Shown here: positions 30,693 through 38,788 of the stretch, one piece after another | Numbering within the stretch: the first letter of the stretch is position 1 | Layout: every line of letters begins with the position of its first letter | Assembly (NCBI RefSeq): GCF_000204195.1 | Contig: NZ_AFBG01000019.1 | Span: 248,001-312,000 of the forward strand | Reading direction: 5' to 3' | From: Acidovorax radicis N35 | GTDB taxonomy: Bacteria; Pseudomonadota; Gammaproteobacteria; Burkholderiales; Burkholderiaceae_C | Length of the DNA: 64,000 nucleotides | The notes under the pieces: generated by a model | Told to the model about the DNA's origin: nothing | What the model saw: only the letters and a program-made list of their open reading frames with translations | The model's database searches: none | Program-made: the position numbers and the translations under genes

Positions 30693-30775
30693 CCAGCGCC
30701 ACCGTGGAACTGGCTCCGCCAGGCCACGGGTGGCGTCCCCCTTGGGGGGAAGGCGCCGCAGGCGACACAGGGGGC
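30693..30775 (-). repeat. Family B GC-rich 3'-end element, copy 3
   Basis: Begins at the stop codon of the patatin gene and runs downstream. A GCCCCCTG block, a CTGCGGCGCC block and CCCCC/GGGGG arms lead to CTGGC(GGA)GCCAG, then TTCCACGGTGGCGCTGG. Confidence 0.8.
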
Positions 30776-31840
30776 TCACGCATTGTCAGCGATCTTGATG
30801 GTGGGCCGCACGCCCACATCCTTGCGGTGCGCGTGCAGCCACTCCTGCCCGGCCGTGCGGCCCAGGGCGAACAGTTTGCGCACAAAGGCCAGGTCCGCGC
30901 GGGACTTGCTGTCGGCGCCAAAGGGCGCCAGCACGGCGCCACCGTCAATGCGGTGCATGCGCACGTTTTTGTAGCGGCGCGCATCCAGCTTGCCCTCGGC
31001 CAGCAGGCGGCGCACGAACTCGATGGCGCGCATCTCGGCCAGCAGGCTGGCGTTGAAGGTGACTTCGTTCATGCGTTCCATGATTTCCTGGCCTGAATCG
31101 GGCAGTTCCAGGTGTTCGATGGGGTTGATCTGCACGAGCAGGATGTCAGAGGTTTCGGTCTGATAAATGAGCGGGTGCAGCGCCGGGTTGCCCGAGTAGC
31201 CACCGTCCCAGTAATGCTCGCCATCGATCTCCACCGCCTTGAACAGCAACGGCAGGCAGGCCGATGCCATGACGGCATCCGCGCTCAGCCGGGAGCCCGA
31301 GAAAATTTCACCGCGCCCGGTGCGCACGTTGGTGGCGCACACAAACACATTGGGCCCGCCCGCCGCAGCGCTGGCGCGGCGTACGGTGCACAGCAGGTCA
31401 AAGTCCACCTCACGCTCCAGAAGGCGGCGCAGCGGGTTGATGTCGAGCGGATTGGTCTGGTAGGGCGACAGCCACTGGCGCATCAGGCCCATCATCGGGT
31501 TGGCGGCCGACAGGGGGGAGCCCCACATGAGGCTGCCCAGCGTGCCCACTCCCTCCCACAGTCGGGTGAGCGTTTCACGCGCCTGGGCACAACCGGCCAG
31601 GTGCGCTTCGTGCGGATCCTTGTGCTCCTGTGCGGCTTTGGCAAAGCCATGCGCCATGGCCACGGCATTCATCGCGCCAGCGCTGGTGCCGCTCACGCCA
31701 TCAAACTGCCACTGGCCATCCTCCAGCAGCGCATCCAGCACACCCCAGGTGAGCGCACCGTGGGAGCCTCCGCCCTGCAGGGCCAGGTTCAGCCGTGGCA
31801 AGGAGGGCAAGTGCGGCCGGGGCGCTGTGGGTTCAGGCAT
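30776..31840 (-). CDS. Patatin-like phospholipase
   Basis: Predicted lipid acyl hydrolase with a Ser-Asp dyad. 354 residues; oxyanion motif QGGGSHGAL at 22-30, nucleophile S53 in GTSAG, and the catalytic Asp in WDGGYSGNP near 211. No signal peptide, so cytoplasmic or peripheral. It overlaps the upstream DUF4870 gene by 8 nt and lies inside the his-tat cluster, between hisE and hinT. Substrate unknown. Confidence 0.9.
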   Translation of the reverse strand: MPEPTAPRPHLPSLPRLNLALQGGGSHGALTWGVLDALLEDGQWQFDGVSGTSAGAMNAVAMAHGFAKAAQEHKDPHEAHLAGCAQARETLTRLWEGVGTLGSLMWGSPLSAANPMMGLMRQWLSPYQTNPLDINPLRRLLEREVDFDLLCTVRRASAAAGGPNVFVCATNVRTGRGEIFSGSRLSADAVMASACLPLLFKAVEIDGEHYWDGGYSGNPALHPLIYQTETSDILLVQINPIEHLELPDSGQEIMERMNEVTFNASLLAEMRAIEFVRRLLAEGKLDARRYKNVRMHRIDGGAVLAPFGADSKSRADLAFVRKLFALGRTAGQEWLHAHRKDVGVRPTIKIADNA

Positions 31841-32219
31841 CCACCGCCTGGTTCTTGCTCATGGCCAGCATGCCGCGCACGATGCGGTACAGGAACCACA
31901 AGGAAATGATGCCCCAGGCGATCCAGCCCGGCGCAATCAACAACAGCCACAGGGGCGAGGTCACCACATACAGCACGCCGGCCCAGATCGTCGAGCGGAT
32001 GCGCCACGAAAAATGATTGGCCTGCCAGGTGCCCTCGGCATCGCTGCGTTTGACCAGATCGATCACCAGCGCAATGACCAGCAGCAGGGCGCTGGCTTGC
32101 GCACCCGGCAGCACAGCCCCCACGGCCACGATGAGGTGCAGCACATAGCTGACCCAGCCGACGTTCTTGAGGCCCTGGGCCTTCTGCTCATTGCTTTGCA
32201 CGTCGATGATGTCGTTCAT
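31833..32219 (-). CDS. DUF4870-like small membrane protein
   Basis: 128 residues starting [20 protein letters not shown], with three hydrophobic segments (about 20-37, 40-58 and 75-115) and a cytosolic-looking KRSDAEGTW loop, as in DUF4870 membrane proteins. Function unknown. Its ATG overlaps the hisE stop (ATGA) and its stop overlaps the patatin gene, so all three appear translationally coupled. Confidence 0.8.
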   Translation of the reverse strand: MNDIIDVQSNEQKAQGLKNVGWVSYVLHLIVAVGAVLPGAQASALLLVIALVIDLVKRSDAEGTWQANHFSWRIRSTIWAGVLYVVTSPLWLLLIAPGWIAWGIISLWFLYRIVRGMLAMSKNQAVDA

Positions 32220-32590
32220 GGAGCCCCTTCTTCGGCAGTGCGCGCAACGGCCTTGCGCAAGGCTTTTTCCTCGATGCCGCTGGTGCCTTCGCGGCGCTCC
32301 AGCTCGGTCAGCACGTCGGCCGGCGTGAGGCCGTAGTGGGCCAACGCCACCATGGAGTGGAACCACAGGTCGGCCACTTCGTAGACCAGCTTGGACTTGT
32401 CGGCGCCGTGGTCCACGTCCTTGGCCGCCATGACGACTTCGGTGGCTTCCTCGCCGATCTTCTTCAAAAATGCATCGGGGCCCTTGTGCAGCAGGCGCGA
32501 GACGTAGCTCTTGTCCGGGTCACCGCCGTTGGCAGGCTTGCGGCTTTCAATGATGGCCGCCAGGCGCGCCAGAGAATCGTTGGAACTCAT
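32216..32590 (-). CDS. hisE: Phosphoribosyl-ATP pyrophosphatase
   Basis: Second step of histidine synthesis. 124 residues with the MazG-like helical core: [25 protein letters not shown] and [15 protein letters not shown]. It follows hisI by 5 nt. HisI and HisE are separate proteins here, unlike the fused E. coli HisIE. Confidence 0.95.
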   Translation of the reverse strand: MSSNDSLARLAAIIESRKPANGGDPDKSYVSRLLHKGPDAFLKKIGEEATEVVMAAKDVDHGADKSKLVYEVADLWFHSMVALAHYGLTPADVLTELERREGTSGIEEKALRKAVARTAEEGAP

Positions 32591-32595
32591 GGCTC

Positions 32596-32985
32596 TTACT
32601 TGTAGATGGATTCAGGGTCTTTCAAGACCGGGTCGATGGCACTCCAGGCACCATCCTTGAGCACACTGAAGAAGCAGCTGTGGCGGCCCGTGTGGCAGGC
32701 GATGCCGGGCTCGTGGCCAAGCTGGGTGACCTTGAGCAGCACCACGTCGTTGTCGCAGTCCAGGCGGATCTCGTGCACGGTCTGCACGTGGCCGGATTCT
32801 TCGCCCTTGAACCACAGCTTCTTGCGCGAGCGGCTGAAGTACACGGCGCGGCCGAGTTCCGCCGTCTTGGCAAGGGCCTCACGGTTCATCCAGGCAAACA
32901 TCAGCACGTCGCCCGTACCCTGCTCCTGCGCAATCACGGGCACCAGGCCCTGCGCGTCCCATTTCACTTCGTTGAGCCAGTTCAT
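32596..32985 (-). CDS. hisI: Phosphoribosyl-AMP cyclohydrolase
   Basis: Third step of histidine synthesis, a zinc enzyme. 129 residues from [19 protein letters not shown] (ATG 32985). [14 protein letters not shown] and the zinc-binding DCDNDVV / [10 protein letters not shown] motifs are clear. An upstream ATG at 33048 would add 21 residues ([11 protein letters not shown]); it has an AGAGG ribosome-binding site donated by the adjoining family A repeat, so the longer form cannot be excluded. Confidence 0.93.
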   Translation of the reverse strand: MNWLNEVKWDAQGLVPVIAQEQGTGDVLMFAWMNREALAKTAELGRAVYFSRSRKKLWFKGEESGHVQTVHEIRLDCDNDVVLLKVTQLGHEPGIACHTGRHSCFFSVLKDGAWSAIDPVLKDPESIYK

Positions 32986-33054
32986 GGGCGGGATTGTCGG
33001 TGATTTGAAGGACCGGCCCGCCTGCCGGGCGAGCGGATTGAAGGTCATTTTTGC

Positions 33055-33099
33055 CTCTAGCGCTTATCCATCAAGCGCTAGCAGCTATCAAAATGAGAG
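33055..33099 (+). repeat. Family A dispersed palindromic element, copy g
   Basis: Upstream of hisI. It has the longest perfect stem, CTAGCGCTT/AAGCGCTAG, around the loop ATCCATC. The AGCTAT module follows, then CAAAATGAGAG, so the second hairpin is absent. It faces copy h in inverted orientation, about 70 nt away. Confidence 0.87.
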
Positions 33100-33169
33100 T
33101 TCTATGAAAAACCAGACGCTCCATCGGGCAGCTTGCGTCCAGGTGAGGCACTGCGCAGTTTGCAATTTT

Positions 33170-33214
33170 CGCTACAAAAATAATAGCTATTGACGCTTTG
33201 CCATCAAGCGCCAG
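33170..33214 (-). repeat. Family A dispersed palindromic element, copy h
   Basis: 21 nt beyond the stop of the exported protein gene. AGCTAT with GCTAC/ATAGC arms lies on the left and the stem GACGCTT/AAGCGCC on the right, so its AGCTAT module faces that of copy g. Confidence 0.82.
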
Positions 33215-33234
33215 AACCAATTTTTATCAAAGAT

Positions 33235-33810
33235 TTACTTCGCCACGGTCAAAAACACCCACTTGCGATCCCAGTTCTTGCGGCCCAGGTACTTGATGGC
33301 AAAGGCATAACGCCCCGGGGGCAGAAAATCCTGCGTGAGGGTTTCCTGCTGCGTCACCACGGGCTGGCCATTCACGCGCACGCTTTGCTGCGCCACCAGC
33401 TCCGACTCGCTCTCCAGGTCCTGGCCGTCGAGGGCATAGACGGTGACATCGGGCTCTTCCTTCTCATCGCCCACCAGCGGCAGACCCAGCGCGTTGGCGC
33501 GGGTTTCCACGTCCAGCGCCAGCGTGCCCAACACGGGTTCGCGCACGATCCAGTGCACGTCGCGCACATTGCTGTTCAGCGCCTGCAGCAGGGCCTTGAG
33601 CTTTTCGAATTCGGCCTTGTCGGCAATCACCTCCACCGGCTTGCCGCCGATGGTCGCGTCAAAGCAGCGGCCAATGCGGTGCACACAGGGCAGGCGCTCA
33701 GAAAAACTCGCATACGACGGGGGCGGCACCTGCTGCGCAGCAGCGGGCAGCGCCGTGGCCGCCAGGGCCACCACCAGCGCCCAACGCGCGCCCGCGAATG
33801 GCGTCGTCAC
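33235..33810 (-). CDS. Exported protein of unknown function within the his operon
   Basis: 191 residues with a Sec signal peptide ([17 protein letters not shown], cleavage near residue 25). I do not recognise a family. The mature part has two Cys ([13 protein letters not shown]) that could form a disulfide, a central alpha/beta stretch and a C-terminal beta-rich [14 protein letters not shown] segment. Its ATG overlaps the hisF stop (ATGA), so it is coupled to hisF. A periplasmic location is predicted. No enzyme motif seen. Confidence 0.75.
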   Translation of the reverse strand: MTTPFAGARWALVVALAATALPAAAQQVPPPSYASFSERLPCVHRIGRCFDATIGGKPVEVIADKAEFEKLKALLQALNSNVRDVHWIVREPVLGTLALDVETRANALGLPLVGDEKEEPDVTVYALDGQDLESESELVAQQSVRVNGQPVVTQQETLTQDFLPPGRYAFAIKYLGRKNWDRKWVFLTVAK

Positions 33811-34607
33811 AGACGCACCGGAATGCCACGCTCGGCCATGCGGGCCTTGGCCTGGCCCACGGTGTATTCACCGTAGTGGAAGATGCTTGCGGCCAGCACG
33901 GCGTCGGCACCACCGGTCTGGATGCCGTCGGCCAAGTGGTCCAGGTTACCCACCCCGCCCGAGGCGATCACGGGCACGCTCACGGCGTCGCTCACCGCGC
34001 GGGTCAGTTCCAGGTCAAAGCCTGCCTTGGTGCCATCGCGGTCCATGCTGGTCAGCAGGATTTCGCCCGCGCCGCGCTGCGCCATCTCGGTGGCCCAGGC
34101 AATGGCGTCCAGGCCCGTGTTTTTGCGCCCGCCGTGGCTGTAGACATCCCAGCCCGCGCCCACGGGCTGGCCGTGGGCGCCGATGCGCTGGGCATCCTCG
34201 GCCGAGCGGCGTTTGGCGTCGATGGCCACCACGATGCACTGCGCGCCGTACTTGGCCGACACGGCGTTGATCACCCCGGGGTTGGCGATGGCGGCCGAGT
34301 TGAAGCTGGTCTTGTCCGCACCCGCATTGAGCAGCCTGCGCACGTCTTCCACGGTGCGCACGCCGCCGCCCACGGTGAGGGGAATGAACACCTGGCTGGC
34401 CACGGCCTCGATGATGTGCAGGATCAGGTCGCGGCCATCGCTGGTGGCGGTGATGTCCAGAAACGTGAGTTCGTCGGCCCCCTGGGCGTTGTAGCGCGCA
34501 GCGATCTCGACCGGGTCGCCCGCGTCGCGCAGTTCGACAAAATTGACGCCCTTGACCACGCGGCCTCCGGTGACGTCGAGGCAGGGAATGATGCGTTTGG
34601 CGAGCAT
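33807..34607 (-). CDS. hisF: Imidazole glycerol phosphate synthase, cyclase subunit
   Basis: TIM-barrel subunit that uses ammonia from HisH to form IGP and AICAR. 266 residues; catalytic D11 in [18 protein letters not shown] and the second Asp near 130-140 (TSFNSAAI.. region), with phosphate-binding GGV(R/G) loops. Downstream of hisA, with a family B repeat between. Confidence 0.96.
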   Translation of the reverse strand: MLAKRIIPCLDVTGGRVVKGVNFVELRDAGDPVEIAARYNAQGADELTFLDITATSDGRDLILHIIEAVASQVFIPLTVGGGVRTVEDVRRLLNAGADKTSFNSAAIANPGVINAVSAKYGAQCIVVAIDAKRRSAEDAQRIGAHGQPVGAGWDVYSHGGRKNTGLDAIAWATEMAQRGAGEILLTSMDRDGTKAGFDLELTRAVSDAVSVPVIASGGVGNLDHLADGIQTGGADAVLAASIFHYGEYTVGQAKARMAERGIPVRL

Positions 34608-34649
34608 GTCGGTCAGTCAGTCAGCGATTCGTTGATGGGGCGCTGCCGA

Positions 34650-34732
34650 GGCCAGCAGACGCCGTGGAACTGGCTCCGCCAGGCCACTGGCGTCGGTCCC
34701 CCTGGGAGGAAGCGGCGCAGCCGCTCAGGGGG
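34650..34732 (-). repeat. Family B GC-rich 3'-end element, copy 4
   Basis: Begins within about 10 nt of the hisA stop codon. CCCCCTGAGCGGCTGCGCCG, a CCTCCC/GGGGG pair, the hairpin CTGGC(GGA)GCCAG, then TTCCACGGCG. It sits inside the his operon between hisA and hisF. Confidence 0.8.
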
Positions 34733-35473
34733 TCACCCGTTCAGTTCGTCAGCCCGCGCTTGCGCAGCTGCAAAGTCCAGGTCGCCACTGTAGATGGCGC
34801 GGCCGCAGATCACGCCTTCAACGCCCTCGCCTTCCACCGCGCACAGCTGCTCGATGTCGGCCATGTTGGACAGGCCGCCCGAGGCGATCACGGGGATGCT
34901 CAGCGCCTGCGCCAGCTTCACCGTGGCATCGATGTTGATGCCCGAAAGCATGCCGTCGCGGCCGATGTCGGTGTAGATGATGGATTCGACGCCCCAGTCC
35001 TCGAACTTCTTGGCGAGGTCCACCACTTCGTGGCCGGTGAGCTTGCTCCAGCCGTCGGTGGCGACCTTGCCGTCCTTGGCATCCAGGCCCACGATGATGT
35101 GGCCGCCAAAGGCACTGCACGCGTCCTTCAGGAACCCGGGGTTCTTGACCGCGGCCGTGCCGATGATCACGTAGCGCAGGCCGCCGTCGATGTACTTCTC
35201 GATGGTGTCCAGGTCGCGGATGCCGCCGCCGAGCTGCACGGGGATATCGTCGCCCACCTCTTGGAGGATGGACTTGATGGCGCTGTAGTTCTTGGGCACG
35301 CCCGCGAACGCGCCGTTCAGGTCCACCAGGTGCAGGCGGCGCGCGCCGGCATCCACCCACTTGCGCGCCATGGCGGCCGGGTCTTCGCCAAAGGTGGTGG
35401 ATTGGTCCATATCGCCTTGTTTGAGGCGAACGCAGTGGCCGTCCTTGAGGTCGATGGCGGGGATGAGCAGCAT
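34733..35473 (-). CDS. hisA: ProFAR isomerase
   Basis: Isomerises ProFAR to PRFAR in histidine synthesis. 246-residue TIM barrel starting [20 protein letters not shown], with catalytic D8 and the second Asp in [12 protein letters not shown] near 170. Upstream neighbour hisH, 65 nt away. Confidence 0.96.
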   Translation of the reverse strand: MLLIPAIDLKDGHCVRLKQGDMDQSTTFGEDPAAMARKWVDAGARRLHLVDLNGAFAGVPKNYSAIKSILQEVGDDIPVQLGGGIRDLDTIEKYIDGGLRYVIIGTAAVKNPGFLKDACSAFGGHIIVGLDAKDGKVATDGWSKLTGHEVVDLAKKFEDWGVESIIYTDIGRDGMLSGINIDATVKLAQALSIPVIASGGLSNMADIEQLCAVEGEGVEGVICGRAIYSGDLDFAAAQARADELNG

Positions 35474-35538
35474 GGTGGTGAAGTTCGGGAGGAAAAGGGC
35501 GAGGCAGGGCTCGGCCCGAACGGGTGGATGTTAAGAGA

Positions 35539-36207
35539 TCAGGGGTTCCAGTGCAGAAAGTTGCGGTACAGGGCCAGGCCGTGCTCCGCACTTTTCTCCG
35601 GGTGAAACTGGGTGGCAAAAATATTATCGCGTGCAATGGCGGCTGCGAACAAACCGCCGTAGTCCGTTTGACCCGCGCAATGGACGGAATTCTGCGGCAC
35701 AGCATAGAAACTGTGCACAAAGTAGAAGTAACTGTTGTCGGGCACCCCGGCCCACACCGGGTGCACGGCACCTGCATGGGGCATCTGCCGCACCTGGTTC
35801 CAGCCCATCTGGGGCACCTTGAAGCGGCTGCCGTCGGGCTGGGTGCGGCCTGCCAGGTCGAACTTGCGCACATCGCCGGGGATCAGGCCCAGGCCCGGGG
35901 TGTCCCCCTCGGCGCTGTGGTCCAGCAGCATCTGCATGCCCACACACACGCCGAACATCGGCTTGCTGGCAGCGGCTTCCAGCACCGATTCCTGCAGGCC
36001 CGATTCGCGCAGCTCGCGCATGCAGTCGGGCATGGCGCCCTGCCCTGGCAACACGATGCGCTGTGCGGCGCGCACGTCTTCGGGGCGCCGGGTGACGACC
36101 ACGGTCCAGCCGGTGCCCTCGGCGGCGGCCTGCACGGCCTGCGACACCGAGCGCAGGTTGCCCATGCCGTAATCCACGACCGCCACGGTTTTTGCTTCCA
36201 TATTCAT
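35539..36207 (-). CDS. hisH: Imidazole glycerol phosphate synthase, glutaminase subunit
   Basis: Class I glutamine amidotransferase feeding ammonia to HisF. 222 residues; nucleophile C88 in GVCVGMQML, and His/Glu in ATQFHPEKS near 202-204. Starts [14 protein letters not shown]; the first and third residues are both Met (ATG 36207 or 36201). The first ATG lies directly at the edge of a family A repeat. Confidence 0.95.
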   Translation of the reverse strand: MNMEAKTVAVVDYGMGNLRSVSQAVQAAAEGTGWTVVVTRRPEDVRAAQRIVLPGQGAMPDCMRELRESGLQESVLEAAASKPMFGVCVGMQMLLDHSAEGDTPGLGLIPGDVRKFDLAGRTQPDGSRFKVPQMGWNQVRQMPHAGAVHPVWAGVPDNSYFYFVHSFYAVPQNSVHCAGQTDYGGLFAAAIARDNIFATQFHPEKSAEHGLALYRNFLHWNP

Positions 36208-36250
36208 AGCTGCTAGCGCTTATCCATCAAGCGCTAGCGCTTGATTTGAT
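36208..36250 (-). repeat. Family A dispersed palindromic element, copy i
   Basis: Fills the hisB/hisH gap. The stem TAGCGCTT/AAGCGCTA has loop ATCCATC on the plus strand, and the AGCTAT module runs straight into the hisH ATG. A second GCTAGCGCTTGA half-repeat follows at 36232-36243, next to the hisB stop. Confidence 0.85.
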
Positions 36251-36259
36251 TCAAAAAAC

Positions 36260-36907
36260 TCACAAGGAACCCTTGGTGGACGGGATGACGCCCGCAGAGC
36301 GCGGGTCGCGCTCCAGCGCCGCGCGCAGCGTGCGCCCAAACGCCTTGAAGATGGTTTCGCACTGGTGGTGGGCGTTGAAGCCCTTGAGGTTGTCGATGTG
36401 CAGCGTGACGCCCGCGTGGTTCACGAAGCCCTGGAAGAACTCGTACACCAGCTGCGTGTCGAGCTGGCCGATGCTGCCGGCCGTGAATTTCACGTCGATG
36501 TGCAGCCCCGGGCGGCCCGAAAAATCGACCACCACGCGCGACAGCGCTTCGTCGAGCGGCACATAGGCGTGGCCATAGCGGCGGATGCCCTTCTTGTCGC
36601 CCACGGCACGCGCAAAGGCCTGGCCCAGCGTGATGCCCACGTCTTCGACCGTGTGGTGGCCGTCGATGTGCAGGTCGCCTTCGCAGTCGATGTCGAGGTC
36701 GATGAGCCCGTGGCGGGCGATCTGGTCGAGCATGTGGTCGAAGAAGCCGATGCCGGTGTGCAGTTTGGCCTGCCCCGTGCCGTCGAGGTTGATGCGCACG
36801 CGGATGCGCGTCTCGGCGGTGTTGCGGCTGACTTCGGCGATGCGGTCGGCCATCGGATCGGGCGTGGCGCCGGACGGATTGGAGGTTACGAGTGCGGAGG
36901 AAGTCAT
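36260..36907 (-). CDS. hisB: Imidazoleglycerol-phosphate dehydratase
   Basis: Sixth step of histidine synthesis, manganese enzyme. 215 residues, monofunctional (no phosphatase domain). Two copies of the metal-binding pattern are seen: [14 protein letters not shown] and [11 protein letters not shown], then [12 protein letters not shown] and [16 protein letters not shown]. The first ~25 residues are a variable extension. Overlaps hisC by 4 nt. Confidence 0.96.
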   Translation of the reverse strand: MTSSALVTSNPSGATPDPMADRIAEVSRNTAETRIRVRINLDGTGQAKLHTGIGFFDHMLDQIARHGLIDLDIDCEGDLHIDGHHTVEDVGITLGQAFARAVGDKKGIRRYGHAYVPLDEALSRVVVDFSGRPGLHIDVKFTAGSIGQLDTQLVYEFFQGFVNHAGVTLHIDNLKGFNAHHQCETIFKAFGRTLRAALERDPRSAGVIPSTKGSL

Positions 36908-38025
36908 AGGGAGGCTTGCAGGGCGGCCAGCATCTGCGCATTGTCATCGGCGTTGCCCACCGTGAGACGCAGGCAGTTGGCCAGCATGGGGTGCATTGTA
37001 GAAACGTTCTTGACCAGGACCTTGCGGTTTTTCATCCCGTCATAGGCCTTGGCGGAATCCGCCACACGGATGAGGATCATGTTGGCCTCGCTGTCCCAGC
37101 ATTTTTCGACACCGGGCATCTGGCGCAGGGCCTCCAGCACCTTCGTGCGCTCAGCGCGGATCTCGGCAGCTTGCGCGGCAAACACCTCGGCGTGTTCCAG
37201 GGCGAACAACGCGGCCTCGCAGTTGAGCACGCTCACGTTGTAGGGCGGGCGCACCTTGTCGATCTCGCTCACGAACGCCGACGGCCCGATGAGGTAGCCC
37301 AGGCGCACACCCGCCAGGCCAAACTTGCTGAGCGTGCGCATGAGCAGCACGTGGGCATTGCGCGCAGGCTCGGCCCGCATCCGGTCGATGAAGGTACGGC
37401 TGGCAAACGGCTGGTAGGCCTCGTCCATGACCACGATGCCGCCCTGCGCGCCTGCGGCGTCGATGATGCGCTGCACCGCGCCCTCGTCCCACAGCGTGGC
37501 CGTGGGGTTGTTGGGGTAGGCGATGTAGGTGATGGCGGGGTTGTGCTGCGCGATGGCCGCCAGCATGGCGGGTTCGTCCAGCTCGAAGTCGGGCGTGAGC
37601 GGCACGCCGACAAAATCCAGGCCCTGCAGTTGGGCCGACAGCGGATACATCACAAAACCCGGCATGGGCGCGAGCATGGTGGCGCGCTGGCCCGTGCCAG
37701 GCTGCGCGCAGGCCAGGGCCAGCAAGGTGATGAGTTCGTCCGAGCCGTTGCCCAGCACGATGCCGTAGCCCTCGGGCAGGCCGGCGTATTGGGCCAGCGC
37801 CGCCTTCAGGTCCAGCAGGCGGTCGCCGGGGTAGCGGTTGAGCGCCAGCGCGCCCAGGCGCTGGCCCAGCGCGGCCTGCAGATGCGCGGGCAGGCGGAAC
37901 GGGTTCTCCATGGCGTCCATCTTGAGCATGCCGGTGGAGGGCTGCACGCCGTACGCGTGCATGGCGCGCACGTCGGGGCGGATACGGGCCAGGGCTTGGA
38001 GAGGAGACGACGCAGGAGTAGTCAT
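36904..38025 (-). CDS. hisC: Histidinol-phosphate aminotransferase
   Basis: PLP enzyme converting imidazole-acetol phosphate to histidinol phosphate. 373 residues, fold type I; the PLP lysine lies in [15 protein letters not shown] near 233, and PNNPTA near 158. Coupled by ATGA overlaps to hisB downstream and to the PIN-domain gene upstream. Confidence 0.95.
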   Translation of the reverse strand: MTTPASSPLQALARIRPDVRAMHAYGVQPSTGMLKMDAMENPFRLPAHLQAALGQRLGALALNRYPGDRLLDLKAALAQYAGLPEGYGIVLGNGSDELITLLALACAQPGTGQRATMLAPMPGFVMYPLSAQLQGLDFVGVPLTPDFELDEPAMLAAIAQHNPAITYIAYPNNPTATLWDEGAVQRIIDAAGAQGGIVVMDEAYQPFASRTFIDRMRAEPARNAHVLLMRTLSKFGLAGVRLGYLIGPSAFVSEIDKVRPPYNVSVLNCEAALFALEHAEVFAAQAAEIRAERTKVLEALRQMPGVEKCWDSEANMILIRVADSAKAYDGMKNRKVLVKNVSTMHPMLANCLRLTVGNADDNAQMLAALQASL

Positions 38026-38474
38026 TCGGTAGTGTCCAGTTCGTTGGGGGTGACAAGAAAAGGGTTGATGGGCCGCACCGCGTCCATCGGCTCACCATGC
38101 GGCAGCGCCTCGGTCAGCAGGTAGCGGCAGCCTTGCTGGTGGGCGGACGAGAGGATGAGCGCATCCCAGTAGCCCAGGCGGTAGCGGTCCTGCAGGTCCC
38201 AGGCACCGTCCACGGTGTAGGAATCGAGGTGCGGCGGCAGCCACACGCGCAGGCGGCGCACCTGGGCACGCACCTGCTGCAGCACCTGCGGGCCGTCAAA
38301 GCGCTGGATCGCCTGGTTGTACAGCTCGTTGAGCACCTGCGAGCTGATGCGGCCGCTGCGCGTCTGCCAGCAAAAGCTCATCCACTCGCGGGCGCGCGCC
38401 TGGCGCTCGGCATCGCGGTCGTCCACGCTGGCCAGCAGGATCTCGGTATCGACAAAAATGGGGACGGTGCTCAT
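38022..38474 (-). CDS. PIN-domain protein, VapC-like toxin
   Basis: 150-residue PIN-domain protein, probably a ribonuclease toxin. Acidic positions visible: D9 (FVDTEILL), E50 (VLNELY) and D104 (YWDALIL). The C-terminal motif usually reading SED is TEA here (residues 121-123), so an Asp often needed for metal binding is missing and activity may be reduced. Pairs with the RHH-type gene 14 nt upstream. Its stop overlaps the hisC start (ATGA), placing the pair inside the his operon. Confidence 0.85.
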   Translation of the reverse strand: MSTVPIFVDTEILLASVDDRDAERQARAREWMSFCWQTRSGRISSQVLNELYNQAIQRFDGPQVLQQVRAQVRRLRVWLPPHLDSYTVDGAWDLQDRYRLGYWDALILSSAHQQGCRYLLTEALPHGEPMDAVRPINPFLVTPNELDTTE

Positions 38475-38488
38475 GTGTGTTGCACCGT

Positions 38489-38713
38489 TCAGCGCAGAAA
38501 CAAGGTTTCGCGGGGCACGTACGGCCCGGTGGACGCGCCCCAGGATTCAAAACCCAGCGCCTCGCGCATCGCCTGGGCGTAAGCGTCTTCCTGCCGCATC
38601 TTTTCGGCCAGCCATTCACCGAGCAAGCGGGACACGCTGCTGCCGCGCTTGGCGGCCTCCACGCGCACCCATTCGGCTACGGTGTCGTCCATGGTCACGG
38701 TGACATTTTTCAT
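38489..38713 (-). CDS. Ribbon-helix-helix antitoxin, VapB-like
   Basis: 74 residues; N-terminal MKNVTVTMDDTVAEWVRVEA with the CopG/RHH strand-helix-helix pattern for DNA binding (about 1-45) and a C-terminal region expected to bind the toxin. Precedes the PIN gene by 14 nt. A double palindrome directly upstream of the ATG is a natural autoregulatory operator. Confidence 0.8.
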   Translation of the reverse strand: MKNVTVTMDDTVAEWVRVEAAKRGSSVSRLLGEWLAEKMRQEDAYAQAMREALGFESWGASTGPYVPRETLFLR

Positions 38714-38725
38714 GGGATTGAGTTT

Positions 38726-38756
38726 ACACGAACTTCGTGTATCACGAAGTTCGTGT
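38726..38756. promoter_or_regulatory. Double palindromic operator upstream of the VapBC-like pair
   Basis: ACACGAACTTCGTG (38726-38739) and CACGAAGTTCGTGT (38743-38756) form a perfect 14-bp inverted repeat around TAT. Each half is itself near-palindromic (CACGAA-N-TTCGTG). It lies 13 nt upstream of the antitoxin ATG, as expected for binding of two RHH dimers. Confidence 0.8.
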
Positions 38757-38788
38757 AGTTTGTTTTGTTAGTTATTCTGGCGGCGATT

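Noticed and set aside
33100..33169. Small gene between family A copies g and h
   Set aside because: An ATG is present, but the frame is short, lacks family features and runs into the repeat.
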